Shown here piece by piece: positions 1-8,320 of a stretch of DNA of 64,000 bases; positions within the stretch are counted from its first letter, which is position 1, and each line of letters opens with the position of its first letter. The stretch is taken from assembly GCA_001689405.1 (NCBI GenBank), contig LUJO01000042.1, forward strand, positions 62,001 through 126,000, written 5' to 3'. Both the position numbers and the translations under genes were made by a program. Source of the stretch: Candidatus Homeothermus arabinoxylanisolvens (GTDB lineage Bacteria; Bacteroidota; Bacteroidia; Bacteroidales; Muribaculaceae). Under the pieces are notes generated by a model that made no database searches, had not been told where the DNA came from, and worked only from the letters and a program-made list of their open reading frames with translations.

Positions 1-1
1 G

Positions 2-1405
2 TCGACATCGACCGAGGCGCAGGGGGCCAAGGTGTCAGACTCGCAGACGCGCTTCAATTTCAACAACTTCGGGTATATCGGTACAATCGGTACCATGAGC
101 GAGGTCATGCCGACATTCTCGTGGGGTGCCACTTATGCGCGCACCGCATCGTTTGACCGCATATTTACCGGCGGCATCGGAAACCTGAAGGGTGCGTCGC
201 TCAGCAACTATGTAGCCGCGCTCACCAACAGCGAAGGCGTAGAGCCCGGTGAGATGCTCTCGGGCGATAACTATAATCCTTGGCTTGACGGAAATGCGCC
301 GTGGCTCAGTACGCTGGCTTTTCAGGGTTATATGATAAACGATAGTGAAGTTGACGGCAGGGCTAATTTCTCGGGACTTATGGGCGACGGTACAACGGGT
401 AGCGCCGCATTCCAAGTGCGCGAGAAGGGGTATGTCGATGAATACTCAATCAACTTCGGCGGTAACCTGTATAATACGGTTTACTGGGGTATCGGCCTCG
501 GTATAACCGATATAAACTATACGCAGCTCAGCTACTATCAGGAGAATCTCGACAACGCTTACATAGCGGCCGAGTCAAAGGTTGACGGCAACTACAATAT
601 AGTCAACGGCAAGGCTGACTACCGTTTGTCTAATTACCTTAACTCCAACGGCAGCGGCTTCAATCTGAAACTCGGTGTCATTGTGAAGCCTATCAATGAG
701 CTTCGCTTCGGTTTTGCCATACATACTCCTACTTGGTACAGCATGACCGACACCTATTGGGGTACAGTGACTTACCGCTATACTCCGCAAGACCAGAACT
801 CGTTCTACGACAACATGACCGACCGTCAGAACCCGGCTCCGGAAACCAATGACGGCATGGACAGCTGGAATGACTACAACATGCGCACTCCGTGGCGTAT
901 GATGTTCGGTGTAGCCGGTGTAATAGCCGGACAGGGCATATTGAGCCTCGATTATGAGTATCGCGGCACATCATCGACCCACATATCGGATGTTCAGGGC
1001 GAGGGTTATATAAATGACGACATGAAGACCTACTTCAAGGGCACCAACATACTGCGTCTCGGAGCCGAATACCGCGTGACACCGCAGTTCAGCCTGCGTG
1101 CCGGTTACAGCTGGGAGTCGTCGCCCGTGAAGAAGGAAGCCGCCAATGACGGTGAAGTCATATGGACTGCCGGTACCATACCGAGCTATACGTTTGACAA
1201 GACCACACAGTACATAACCGCCGGACTCGGCTACCGCTACAAAGGCTTCTATGCCGATCTCGCTTATGTGCACAAAAACCGTGAGTCGACCTATCACGCA
1301 TTCTCGCCTGTAATCGAGGACACGGCTCTGCTGCAAGGCTCGCCGTCGGCCAAAGTCACCGACAACAACAATCAGGTCATATTGAGTCTGGGATATAAAT
1401 TTTAA
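2..1405 (+). CDS. FadL/OmpP1-type outer-membrane transport protein, 5'-truncated by window edge
   Basis: Outer-membrane beta-barrel of the FadL/OmpP1/TodX type, a family that lets hydrophobic compounds cross the outer membrane. The reading frame is open to the left edge, so signal peptide and N-terminus lie outside the window; the GTG at 32 is unlikely to be the true start. Visible are alternating aromatic/hydrophobic strands, family-like phrases such as NLKLGVIVKP and LRLGAEYRVTPQFSLRAGYS, and a C-terminal strand ending ILSLGYKF with a terminal Phe, the usual barrel-assembly signal. The substrate cannot be told from sequence. The family assignment is by remembered similarity and is fairly sure; no operon partner is visible downstream on the same transcript. 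Confidence 0.8.
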   Translation, partial: STSTEAQGAKVSDSQTRFNFNNFGYIGTIGTMSEVMPTFSWGATYARTASFDRIFTGGIGNLKGASLSNYVAALTNSEGVEPGEMLSGDNYNPWLDGNAPWLSTLAFQGYMINDSEVDGRANFSGLMGDGTTGSAAFQVREKGYVDEYSINFGGNLYNTVYWGIGLGITDINYTQLSYYQENLDNAYIAAESKVDGNYNIVNGKADYRLSNYLNSNGSGFNLKLGVIVKPINELRFGFAIHTPTWYSMTDTYWGTVTYRYTPQDQNSFYDNMTDRQNPAPETNDGMDSWNDYNMRTPWRMMFGVAGVIAGQGILSLDYEYRGTSSTHISDVQGEGYINDDMKTYFKGTNILRLGAEYRVTPQFSLRAGYSWESSPVKKEAANDGEVIWTAGTIPSYTFDKTTQYITAGLGYRYKGFYADLAYVHKNRESTYHAFSPVIEDTALLQGSPSAKVTDNNNQVILSLGYKF

Positions 1406-1416
1406 AAATTATTTTA

Positions 1417-1424
1417 TAACTTTG
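1417..1424 (+). promoter_or_regulatory. Bacteroidota -7 box (TAACTTTG) before the helicase gene
   Basis: TAACTTTG matches the Bacteroidota -7 consensus TAnnTTTG and lies 59 bp before the ATG at 1483. No convincing -33 TTTG is seen at the usual distance. A transcript from here would begin about 1430 and carry the 12-bp inverted repeat as its 5' leader. Confidence 0.45.
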
Positions 1425-1427
1425 TGC

Positions 1428-1464
1428 CCGAGGGTGCCGCCCGAGTTTGCGACGGCACCCTCGG
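1428..1464 (+). terminator. Perfect 12-bp inverted repeat between OMP gene and helicase
   Basis: Arms CCGAGGGTGCCG (1428-1439) and CGGCACCCTCGG (1453-1464) are perfectly complementary with a 13-nt loop, followed by a weak TTTG. It may terminate the upstream outer-membrane gene. Because a -7 promoter box sits immediately before it, it could equally be a leader hairpin of the helicase mRNA. Confidence 0.5.
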
Positions 1465-1482
1465 TTTGTCATATCTACAGGC

Positions 1483-3498
1483 ATGGAAAAGGAAGTCAGC
1501 ATCGATCTTGAGAACCCCGAATTTCAGAATGTATGGAAACTTGTCAGGTTTACCCGTCAGTCGGTATTTCTTACTGGGAAGGCCGGTACCGGTAAGTCGA
1601 CATTCTTGAAATACATATGCGATAATGTGCACAAGGAGCATGTTGTGCTCGCCCCTACAGGTATAGCCGCTGTAAATGTAGGTGGTGTGACGCTGCACTC
1701 GTTTTTCAGAATACCGTTCAAGCCGCTGCTGCCCGACGATCCGGAGTTTGACATGAAGCGTATGCGCGACAGGATGAAGTATCCCAAGGAACTCATCAAC
1801 CTGATTAAAAATGTGGAGCTTATCGTGATTGATGAGATATCGATGGTGAGAGCCGACATAATAGACTTCGTCGACAAAATACTTAAGGTGTATACGGGAA
1901 ATTTCCGTGAGCCGTTCGGAGGCAAGCAGATGCTTTTTGTCGGTGATATATTTCAGCTTGAACCGGTAGTGACGGGTGACATGCGCGACGTGCTTGCACG
2001 TTATTACCCGCAGCCCTATTTCTTTAATGCCAGAGTATTTGCCGACATGAAGATCGTGCCTGTCGAGCTGCTGAAAGTATACCGACAGACCGACCGCGAT
2101 TTTGTGGAGATGCTCGACCGCGTGAGGGTAGGGCGTCCGTTGAGCGACGACATATCGAGGCTTAACGCCAAGGTCATACGGCGCGATACGGCACGACACG
2201 ATGACGGACGTATGGTGATGACGCTCGCCACTACCCGTGACATTGTCGACAATATAAACTCGCGCCGTCTTGACGAACTGCCTGCTTCGGAAATCGTGTA
2301 TACCGGCATGGTGAAGGGCGATTTTCCCATGAACTCGCTGCCTACGTCGGTCGACCTCGTGCTGAAAGTGGGGGCGCAGGTGGTGTTTATAAAGAACGAC
2401 CCTGACAAACGTTGGGTTAACGGCACGATAGGACGTGTGTATGACGCGCAGCCCGACAGACTTATGGTCGAGCTTGACTCGGGCGAGTGTCACAGCGTGG
2501 AGCTTTCGGTATGGCACAATATAAAATACGAGTATGACGACAAGAACCGCAAGGTCACAGAAAAGGAACTCGGCTCGTTTACGCAGTTTCCGGTGAAGCT
2601 TGCATGGGCGCTGACCATACACAAGAGCCAAGGACTGACGTTTAAGGATGTGGTGGTCGATGTGGGTCACGGCACCTTTGCGGGCGGACAGACCTACGTG
2701 GCGCTCAGCCGCTGCCGCAGTCTTGAGGGGCTGTCGCTGCTCAGCACGCTTAACGAGCGCGACATATTCGTTAATCCGTCGGTTGTCGATTTCAGCCGTA
2801 TGTTCAATGACAGCTCCCTAATCGAGGAGGCTCTTGACAAGGCAAAGGCCGACGACCTTTATACCGAGGCGTTGGATGCTGTCGGCACAGGCGACGTGGA
2901 GCGGGCCTTTGACCTGTTTGTCGAGGCATTGGAGTATCGCGACGAGTGGCAAAATCCGGCGGTGCGTCGTCTGATAAGGCGTAAACTTTCGGAGCTGGGC
3001 GGCTTCAGCCGACGTTGCCGTGAGCTGGAAGAGCGTCTGGAGGAGGACCGTGTCAGGTTTCGGCGTCTTGCCGCCGAATATGTGGCTATGGGCGATGAGT
3101 GCCGTAGTGAGGGCATGGAGCCTACGCCCGCTATAGCCAATTACGACAAAGCCTTGTCTATATGCGCCGATTGTTACGAGGCTTGGACAGGCAAAGGATA
3201 TACATATGCGGAGATAAATGATTTTAATGAAGCCATAGCGGCATTTAAAAATGCTTATGATGTAGACCGTGAGCGCATTATGGCTCCGTGCGAGCTCGGA
3301 CACCTCTATTATGCCGCCGGTGACTTGTCCGAGGCTCTCAACTGGTATCTCATAGCGCTTGACATAGATGACCGGTCGGTATTGCTTCATGAACGTATGG
3401 CCGCGCTTTACGAAAAGGTCGGCGATGAGGAGGCGGCCTCGTACCACAGGTCGGAAGCCGCGAAGCTGCGTAAAAAACAAGGACGCCGCAAGCGTTGA
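1483..3498 (+). CDS. Pif1/RecD-like SF1 helicase with C-terminal TPR repeats
   Basis: A 671-residue ATP-dependent DNA helicase of superfamily 1. Walker A GKAGTGKST is near residue 30, Walker B LIVIDEISM near residue 110, and the late helicase motifs TIHKSQGLTF and YVALSRCRSLEGL lie near residues 375-410. The last ~200 residues are helical and contain TPR-like repeats (YEAWTGKGYTYAEINDFNEAI, then a second repeat ending in a Lys/Arg-rich tail), which suggests a protein-binding platform. A TTG at 1447 is in frame, but the ATG at 1483 is preferred because the TTG start would put the hairpin arm 1453-1464 inside the gene and the N-terminus MEKEVSIDL fits the family better. Its stop is embedded in a terminator hairpin. 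Cellular role is inferred as repair or replication-associated. Confidence 0.88.
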   Translation: MEKEVSIDLENPEFQNVWKLVRFTRQSVFLTGKAGTGKSTFLKYICDNVHKEHVVLAPTGIAAVNVGGVTLHSFFRIPFKPLLPDDPEFDMKRMRDRMKYPKELINLIKNVELIVIDEISMVRADIIDFVDKILKVYTGNFREPFGGKQMLFVGDIFQLEPVVTGDMRDVLARYYPQPYFFNARVFADMKIVPVELLKVYRQTDRDFVEMLDRVRVGRPLSDDISRLNAKVIRRDTARHDDGRMVMTLATTRDIVDNINSRRLDELPASEIVYTGMVKGDFPMNSLPTSVDLVLKVGAQVVFIKNDPDKRWVNGTIGRVYDAQPDRLMVELDSGECHSVELSVWHNIKYEYDDKNRKVTEKELGSFTQFPVKLAWALTIHKSQGLTFKDVVVDVGHGTFAGGQTYVALSRCRSLEGLSLLSTLNERDIFVNPSVVDFSRMFNDSSLIEEALDKAKADDLYTEALDAVGTGDVERAFDLFVEALEYRDEWQNPAVRRLIRRKLSELGGFSRRCRELEERLEEDRVRFRRLAAEYVAMGDECRSEGMEPTPAIANYDKALSICADCYEAWTGKGYTYAEINDFNEAIAAFKNAYDVDRERIMAPCELGHLYYAAGDLSEALNWYLIALDIDDRSVLLHERMAALYEKVGDEEAASYHRSEAAKLRKKQGRRKR

Positions 3499-3512
3499 CA
3501 CACCTGCGGCGT
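3483..3512 (+). terminator. Rho-independent terminator of the helicase gene
   Basis: Arms ACGCCGCA (3483-3490) and TGCGGCGT (3505-3512) pair perfectly with a 14-nt loop and are followed by TTTATTTC. The left arm lies in the last codons of the helicase, whose stop is at 3496-3498. Confidence 0.65.
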
Positions 3513-3541
3513 TTATTTCATAAGTAGCCAATGTGAAAAAC

Positions 3542-3616
3542 GGGTCAATGTAAAAACGTGGTTGTTAAACGGCGATAATGCCGGTATGGATGCCGGTACC
3601 AATCCGTTATATTTTA
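3542..3616 (+). repeat. Dispersed intergenic repeat, copy A (uninterrupted)
   Basis: This 75-bp stretch between two convergent genes recurs in inverted orientation at 18088-18112 plus 18302-18356. Exact blocks shared are GGGTCAATGTAAAAAC (3542-3557), GGTTGTTAA (3560-3568), GGATGCCGGTACCA (3588-3601) and ATCCGTTATATTTTA (3602-3616). Here the last two blocks are contiguous, while at 18 kb they are separated by 189 bp. The rest of the intergenic region to 3680 shows nothing else recognisable. Confidence 0.75.
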
Positions 3617-3680
3617 ACAGTTCAACCGACTTTTGCTGCTGACCCTGAAAACCGTTTGTCAAGCGGCGACTGTTCTTGTG

Positions 3681-4871
3681 TTAGCGGGGAAGCACTTCCA
3701 CTTTAAGCGAGTTGTAGGCGCGTTCCGCTTTTTCACGGGCTGCGTCGACAGTGTCGGCGGTGGCGAGTATCACTCCCATGCGGCGATGACCCTTGACTTC
3801 GGGCTTGCCGAATATGCGTATCTGCACGCCGGGCTCCTTCAGAACCTCTTCGAGATTGTCGAAAACCACTTTGTCGCTGTCGCCTTCAACCACTATGGCG
3901 CGTGATGCCGAGGGGCCGTAGAAGCGTATGGCCGGTACGGGAAGTCCGAGGAGCGCGCGGGCGTGAAGACCGAATTCGCTCAGATCCTGCGATATCATCG
4001 TCACCATGCCTGTGTCATGCGGACGCGGTGATACCTCGCTGAATATGACGTCGTCGCCCTTGATGAACAGCTCGACGCCGAATATGCCGTAGCCTCCCAG
4101 CGCGTCGGTAACTTTTTTTGCTATCTGCTGCGCTTTTTCAAGTGCCGTGGTGCTCATGGGCTGGGGCTGCCAAGAGTAGCGGTAGTCGCCGTCAATCTGT
4201 ATGTGGCCAATCGGCTGGCAGTATGTTGTGCCGTCGCAGCTTCTTACGGTGAGCAGGGTTATTTCGTAGTCGAAGTTTACGAAGCCTTCTACGATGACAC
4301 GTCCTGCACCGGCGCGTCCGCCCTCCTGCGATATGGCCCAAGAGCGCTCGATGTCGTCGGCTGTGCGTGCCACACTTTGTCCGTGGCCCGACGAACTCAT
4401 GATCGGCTTTATTACGCATGGCAGGCCTATCTCTTCTATGGCTGCTTTAAACTCTTCGTAGTCCGATGCAAATCTGTAGCGCGACGTGGGTATGCCGAGC
4501 TCTTCGGCAGCAAGACGTCTGATGCCTTCGCGGTTCATGGTGAGCCAAGCGGCGCGGGCTGTCGGGGTCACATGGTAGCCCTCGCTCTCAAGAGTGCGAA
4601 GCATGTCGGTGGCTATAGCCTCCACTTCCGGGATGATGTGATCGGGTTTCTCTCGTTCTATGACGTCGCGCAATGCTTGCGGGTCAAGCATGTTGAACAC
4701 ATAGCTTCTATGGGCTATCTGCATTGCCGGCGCGTTGGCATACCGGTCGCATGCTATTACTTCCACTCCGTAGCGCTGCAACTCTATCGCCACCTCTTTT
4801 CCTAATTCTCCACTGCCGAGAAGCAATGCCTTTCGGCCGACGGGGGTCATTACTGAACCAATCTTAGCCAT
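3681..4871 (-). CDS. purT: Formate-dependent phosphoribosylglycinamide formyltransferase (GAR transformylase 2)
   Basis: PurT converts 5'-phosphoribosylglycinamide, formate and ATP to formyl-GAR in purine synthesis, independently of folate. The 396-residue length is typical. The ATP-grasp architecture is clear: N-terminal nucleotide-binding fold with LLLGSGELGKEV near residue 16, PDHIIPEVEAIAT near 75, the ATP-binding core CVIKPIMSSSGHGQS near 150-165, and the metal-binding stretch VELFIKGDDVIFSEVSPRPHDTG near 260-285. The gene stands alone on the minus strand, convergent with the helicase and downstream of tRNA-Thr. Cytosolic. Identification is essentially certain. Confidence 0.96.
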   Translation of the reverse strand: MAKIGSVMTPVGRKALLLGSGELGKEVAIELQRYGVEVIACDRYANAPAMQIAHRSYVFNMLDPQALRDVIEREKPDHIIPEVEAIATDMLRTLESEGYHVTPTARAAWLTMNREGIRRLAAEELGIPTSRYRFASDYEEFKAAIEEIGLPCVIKPIMSSSGHGQSVARTADDIERSWAISQEGGRAGAGRVIVEGFVNFDYEITLLTVRSCDGTTYCQPIGHIQIDGDYRYSWQPQPMSTTALEKAQQIAKKVTDALGGYGIFGVELFIKGDDVIFSEVSPRPHDTGMVTMISQDLSEFGLHARALLGLPVPAIRFYGPSASRAIVVEGDSDKVVFDNLEEVLKEPGVQIRIFGKPEVKGHRRMGVILATADTVDAAREKAERAYNSLKVEVLPR

Positions 4872-4917
4872 CTGTTAAATTTCGGTATTAATATGTATTA
4901 AACGTGTTTTTAACGTA

Positions 4918-4968
4918 AATCGCAGAAAGAGACCGTGTTAAGCGGATGACTTCCTGCGATTGTGTTTT
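4918..4968 (-). repeat. Inverted repeat downstream of tRNA-Thr
   Basis: AATCGCAG near 4918-4926 pairs with CTGCGATT near 4953-4962 around a loop of about 25 nt. On the minus strand it follows the tRNA 3' end and may act in termination or 3' processing. There is no strong U-tract, so this is tentative. Confidence 0.3.
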
Positions 4969-4969
4969 G

Positions 4970-5042
4970 AGCCACAAAGGGGGCTCGAACCCCTGACCTT
5001 TTCGTTACGAATGAAATGCTCTACCGACTGAGCTATTGTGGC
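4970..5042 (-). tRNA. tRNA-Thr (anticodon CGT)
   Basis: A 73-nt cloverleaf reads on the minus strand. Acceptor arms are GCCACAA and TTGTGGC with discriminator U. The D-arm is GCTC-loop-GAGC, the anticodon loop TTCGTAA gives anticodon CGT (codon ACG), and the T-arm AGGGG-TTCGAGC-CCCCT is intact. The 3' CCA is not encoded. In the anticodon stem TTTCA/CGAAA the closing pair 31-39 is A-C rather than Watson-Crick. A -7 box (TATCTTTG, 5055-5062) lies directly upstream. Confidence 0.95.
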
Positions 5043-5054
5043 TGGTTGCGAGTG

Positions 5055-5062
5055 CAAAGATA
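5055..5062 (-). promoter_or_regulatory. -7 promoter box for tRNA-Thr
   Basis: TATCTTTG on the minus strand matches TAnnTTTG and lies 13 bp before the tRNA 5' end, giving a start about 5-7 nt ahead of the mature tRNA. Confidence 0.55.
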
Positions 5063-5080
5063 GTAATTATTTACTAAATA

Positions 5081-6454
5081 TCACATCGTCTGGCGGCTGA
5101 AAGTCAATTTTATTTTTGCCTTGTCGACATTGACTTTGGCCATTGCCGGAGTATCGACGTAGGGCACTATGGCCACTACAACCGTCTCATACTGGTAATA
5201 GCCGGTCTGGGTGCTCTCCGTGACCAATGACACCGGTACAATCACAAACTCGCCGTCGGCAGCCGTGACATTCTCTTTCTTGCTCATCTCCAAGAAGTAC
5301 TGGCGCATGGCGCTGAAGTTGTAGCTTTTCTTGGCGGGGTCGTAAGCTGCGTAGAATGAGCTTACGTTGTCGTTTATCTGTTGGTCGGCGAAGAACTCGT
5401 CTTTCTTGTCTTTTCTCACAAGCAGTGCGTAGGCCGGCGGCGCGATTTCGTAGTTGTTTGTCACCTCTTCAACCGGCACTTCAAGGGTCATGCTGTTGAT
5501 GACGGTAAAGCTGTTGGCCTGTTTGCGGTATTTTTCCACCATGGCGCGTATGGGCAGATTTACCTCCACGTCATATCCGGTAGGCGCAACCAGCATGGGC
5601 GATGAGGCGGCCATAGTCTTTACCTCCTGACTCAGGGCCATGTTTATGTTGTTGTTGTTGATAACCTCGGGCGTTACGGCAAGAAATGCTTTCAATGAGT
5701 TGATGGTCGTGTCCTTGTCGTTGACTTTGGTGTCTTTTTTGTAGTAAAGATACATGAGCGTGGAGTAGAAGCGCATCACGCGTCCCGAGCCGAAGCTGTT
5801 TTTGATGTACAGGCCGGGGAACCATTGCGAGAACTTTACCGGGTCGTTGTATAACTCGGGGTCGCTCTTGTACTTGAGGTAAAATTCGCGGCCCATCTCC
5901 TTAGGCAGTTTCACGTCGACCACGCGCGCTTTGGCTCCGGCATATATGCCGGCTATACTGTCGGGAAGTCCTATCACGGTAGCGGAATATGTGGCTGAGG
6001 CCACCTTGTCTTGCTCCGAGTAGTATGATGACGGGTCGAAGTCGCTGTATATGGGCGACGGAAGTCCGCGGTTGAGTTTGTATACTTCAAGGCCCATCGG
6101 GATAATCGAGTCGCCTATGAGGGCGCCTTCGTTCATGAACATGCGCAGCTTTATCGAGTCGATGCTCTCTACGGTCACGCCTACGGTGTCAAGCGAGGTC
6201 GCGGGCATGAACTGGGTTATGAAGTCGCTCGACAGCTTGCCGAAGCCTTTTGCGTCTATGTTGCCGAGAAGCTGGTTGTCGGTGCGTGACTGGATAACAG
6301 GATTGGCTACGGAATATCCGGTTATAGTAAATGTGGAGTCGATGATAATGTCGACCTTATCCTGTATGATTGACGAGCCTATGGTGCTGTTTTCCTCACA
6401 AGCCACCGCCGACAGAAGCAGACATGCGGCAGGGATCAATCTTAAAAATTTCAT
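5081..6454 (-). CDS. DUF4270 family lipoprotein
   Basis: A 457-residue exported protein of the Bacteroidota-specific DUF4270 family. The signal peptide MKFLRLIPAACLLLSAVACEE ends in a lipobox (SAVAC), so it is probably a lipoprotein. Characteristic features are the early stretch STIGSSIIQDKVDIIIDSTF, a run on TDNQLLGNIDAKGFG, and repeated beta-rich segments with no known catalytic motif. It lies 23 bp downstream of the GT5-like gene and is probably co-transcribed; in Bacteroidales this pair commonly occurs together (from general knowledge). Function is unknown. Confidence 0.85.
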   Translation of the reverse strand: MKFLRLIPAACLLLSAVACEENSTIGSSIIQDKVDIIIDSTFTITGYSVANPVIQSRTDNQLLGNIDAKGFGKLSSDFITQFMPATSLDTVGVTVESIDSIKLRMFMNEGALIGDSIIPMGLEVYKLNRGLPSPIYSDFDPSSYYSEQDKVASATYSATVIGLPDSIAGIYAGAKARVVDVKLPKEMGREFYLKYKSDPELYNDPVKFSQWFPGLYIKNSFGSGRVMRFYSTLMYLYYKKDTKVNDKDTTINSLKAFLAVTPEVINNNNINMALSQEVKTMAASSPMLVAPTGYDVEVNLPIRAMVEKYRKQANSFTVINSMTLEVPVEEVTNNYEIAPPAYALLVRKDKKDEFFADQQINDNVSSFYAAYDPAKKSYNFSAMRQYFLEMSKKENVTAADGEFVIVPVSLVTESTQTGYYQYETVVVAIVPYVDTPAMAKVNVDKAKIKLTFSRQTM

Positions 6455-6477
6455 TGCTGTAACAACAAAGTGATGAA

Positions 6478-7287
6478 TTATAAGGAGTGGTAAAACTCTG
6501 CGTAACGGTCGGTGTAGTCCGTGTCGCCGGGGTAGGGCATAAACGGCTTGCCTGACGCCTTTATGTATTCGAGAAGTTCCGGTTCTATCTCGGGCGATGC
6601 CTGTATGACCGCGTCGGAATAGTCGATGGCGAGCTTGTTGAGAGCTATGGCGTCGACCGGAGCCGATGCTATCGATGACAGATCCTCGTCAGTCAGTCCC
6701 TCCATCTTCAGCTTTTCTACAAAACGCGGGTCGAGAGTCCCGTCAAACTTATCATTGAATACCGAATAAACTACTTTTGCGTTTTTAAACGATGGATCGT
6801 CGGCGTATATGCGCTTGAGATATATCGGGGCCAGAGCCGACACCCATCCCGAGCAGTGGATAAGATTGGGGTCCCAGCGCAGTTTTTTTACCGTTTCGAC
6901 GACTCCGCGTACGTAAAACATGATGCGTTCGTCATTGTCTTCCGGCATTAAATTTATCTCGAGGTCCTTGGCGGTCTGGCCGCGCAGAAAGAAGTCCTCG
7001 TTGTCGATAAAGTATACCTGCATGCGTGTGGGCTGCAGAGTCGCCACCTTTATTATAAGGGGGTGGTCGGCGTCATCGATTATGATGTTGAGCCCCGACA
7101 GGCGTATTACTTCATGCAGTTGGTTGCGACGTTCCTTTATACACCCGTACTTAGGCATGAAAGTACGCACTTCTATGCCTTTTTCCTGAATGCCCTGCGG
7201 CAGTTTCTGACTAAGCTCAGCCATTGGGGTTTCAGGCAGATAAGGGGATATTTCTTGCGAAATGTAAAGAACTTTATTAATGTCCAT
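6478..7287 (-). CDS. GT5 glycogen/starch-synthase-like protein, N-terminal domain only
   Basis: A 269-residue protein matching only the N-terminal Rossmann half of glycogen/starch synthases (GT5, normally ~470-500 residues). It begins VLYISQEISPYLPETPMAEL, the position where true synthases carry the ADP-glucose-binding Lys-Thr-Gly-Gly; here that motif is replaced by ETPM. PNLIHCSGWVSALAPIYLK corresponds to the family's HxHDW-like region. The C-terminal nucleotide-sugar domain is absent, so it may be regulatory or structural instead of a synthase. It shares an operon with the DUF4270 lipoprotein and has a -7 box at 7316-7323. The fold call is good; the activity is doubtful. Confidence 0.8.
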   Translation of the reverse strand: MDINKVLYISQEISPYLPETPMAELSQKLPQGIQEKGIEVRTFMPKYGCIKERRNQLHEVIRLSGLNIIIDDADHPLIIKVATLQPTRMQVYFIDNEDFFLRGQTAKDLEINLMPEDNDERIMFYVRGVVETVKKLRWDPNLIHCSGWVSALAPIYLKRIYADDPSFKNAKVVYSVFNDKFDGTLDPRFVEKLKMEGLTDEDLSSIASAPVDAIALNKLAIDYSDAVIQASPEIEPELLEYIKASGKPFMPYPGDTDYTDRYAEFYHSL

Positions 7288-7315
7288 TAAACTGATAATT
7301 GCTATATAATAAATG

Positions 7316-7323
7316 CAAAGTTA
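7316..7323 (-). promoter_or_regulatory. -7 promoter box for the GT5-like/DUF4270 operon
   Basis: TAACTTTG on the minus strand matches TAnnTTTG, 28 bp before the ATG at 7287. No clear -33 box was found at the standard spacing. Confidence 0.5.
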
Positions 7324-7367
7324 CAAAAAAAATCTGACAATAGCGCCATTTTTGTAGTAATTGAGCA

Positions 7368-8156
7368 TTAATCTATAATATCAAGACGCTTGAGCGCATT
7401 GAGTATGCCGTCATTATCGACGCTGTCGGTGACCATGTCGGCCTCTTTTTGTACATCGGGAGCGGAGTTGCCCATGGCTACGCCTACTGCGGCCTCTTTG
7501 AGCATAGGCACATCGTTGCCGCCGTCGCCGAAGGCTATCGATGCCGACAGGGGCAGTCCGAGGCTGTCAAGCATTGTCATGACTCCGCGGGCTTTTGTGT
7601 TGCCCTTTGCCGTAACGTCGACAAAGGCCGGATACCAGCGGTTGAACTCACATCCCGGCATCAGGGGAGCTATTGCGGTCTCCGCTTCGGCATCGAAGAA
7701 CGGTGTCATCTGATAGACTTCGCTTTTCTGCGCCTCTTCAAAAGTAGTTTCGTCTATTTCGTCTACATTTAGAAATTCATTGAAAATCATGCGCACCTGC
7801 GAGTCTGGATTCACGACTTTCAGCTCTTTCTCCGTCACAACGATGCAGGGGTAGCCGTGTTCGGCGCATATGCGGCAGAGCGTAGCCACATCCTCGGCCG
7901 GTATGGGACTCTTGTACAGCACCTTGTCGCCGGCGAAGCAGTATGAGCCGTTCATGGTTATGTATCCGTCTATAAGATTGCGGTCCTGAAGTTCCGTCAG
8001 ATTGTTTATGATGCAGTAAGGACGTCCTGTGGATATTATGATTTTATTGCCCCGGTCATGGGCTTTTTGCAGCCCCTCTACAGCTGATTGCGGCACTTTG
8101 TGCGTCTCGAAGCTGACGAGTGTCCCGTCGATGTCGAAAAACAGTACGTGGTTCAT
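7368..8156 (-). CDS. Cof-type HAD-superfamily phosphatase
   Basis: A 262-residue cytosolic HAD hydrolase of the Cof (class IIB) type, likely a sugar- or nucleotide-phosphate phosphatase. Motif I FFDIDGTLVS is at the N-terminus with the nucleophilic Asp and the general acid Asp. Motif II IISTGRP is near residue 40, and motif III/IV ASIAFGDGGNDVPMLKEA near residue 210 with the Mg-binding Asp pair. The frame runs back to 8198, but the promoter at 8185-8217 would initiate downstream of that, so the ATG at 8156 (MNHVLFFDIDG) is chosen. Substrate cannot be deduced. Confidence 0.88.
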   Translation of the reverse strand: MNHVLFFDIDGTLVSFETHKVPQSAVEGLQKAHDRGNKIIISTGRPYCIINNLTELQDRNLIDGYITMNGSYCFAGDKVLYKSPIPAEDVATLCRICAEHGYPCIVVTEKELKVVNPDSQVRMIFNEFLNVDEIDETTFEEAQKSEVYQMTPFFDAEAETAIAPLMPGCEFNRWYPAFVDVTAKGNTKARGVMTMLDSLGLPLSASIAFGDGGNDVPMLKEAAVGVAMGNSAPDVQKEADMVTDSVDNDGILNALKRLDIID

Positions 8157-8184
8157 GATTTCATCCTGAATGAAAATTACCTTG

Positions 8185-8217
8185 CAAAGGTAAGCCATTT
8201 ACTCGGACAAGCCAAAA
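8185..8217 (-). promoter_or_regulatory. Promoter of the HAD phosphatase (-33 and -7)
   Basis: On the minus strand TTTG at 8213-8216 is separated by 20 bp from TACCTTTG at 8185-8192, a good match to the Bacteroidota promoter (TTTG, ~19-21 bp, TAnnTTTG). It decides the start codon of the gene, giving a leader of about 20 nt to the ATG at 8156. Confidence 0.7.
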
Positions 8218-8320
8218 CCGGGTCCTCCCTTTCAGCTATATTAACATCCTACGGACATTGCCGTAGCGCTCCATAATGTATATGCATAGCCCGAAGTATT
8301 AAACAGAGCTTGCTTTATAG

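Noticed and set aside
3542..3616. Integron attC site
   Set aside because: A GTTAAAC resembling a core site is present, but no matching inverse core and no integrase; copy B does not keep the core.
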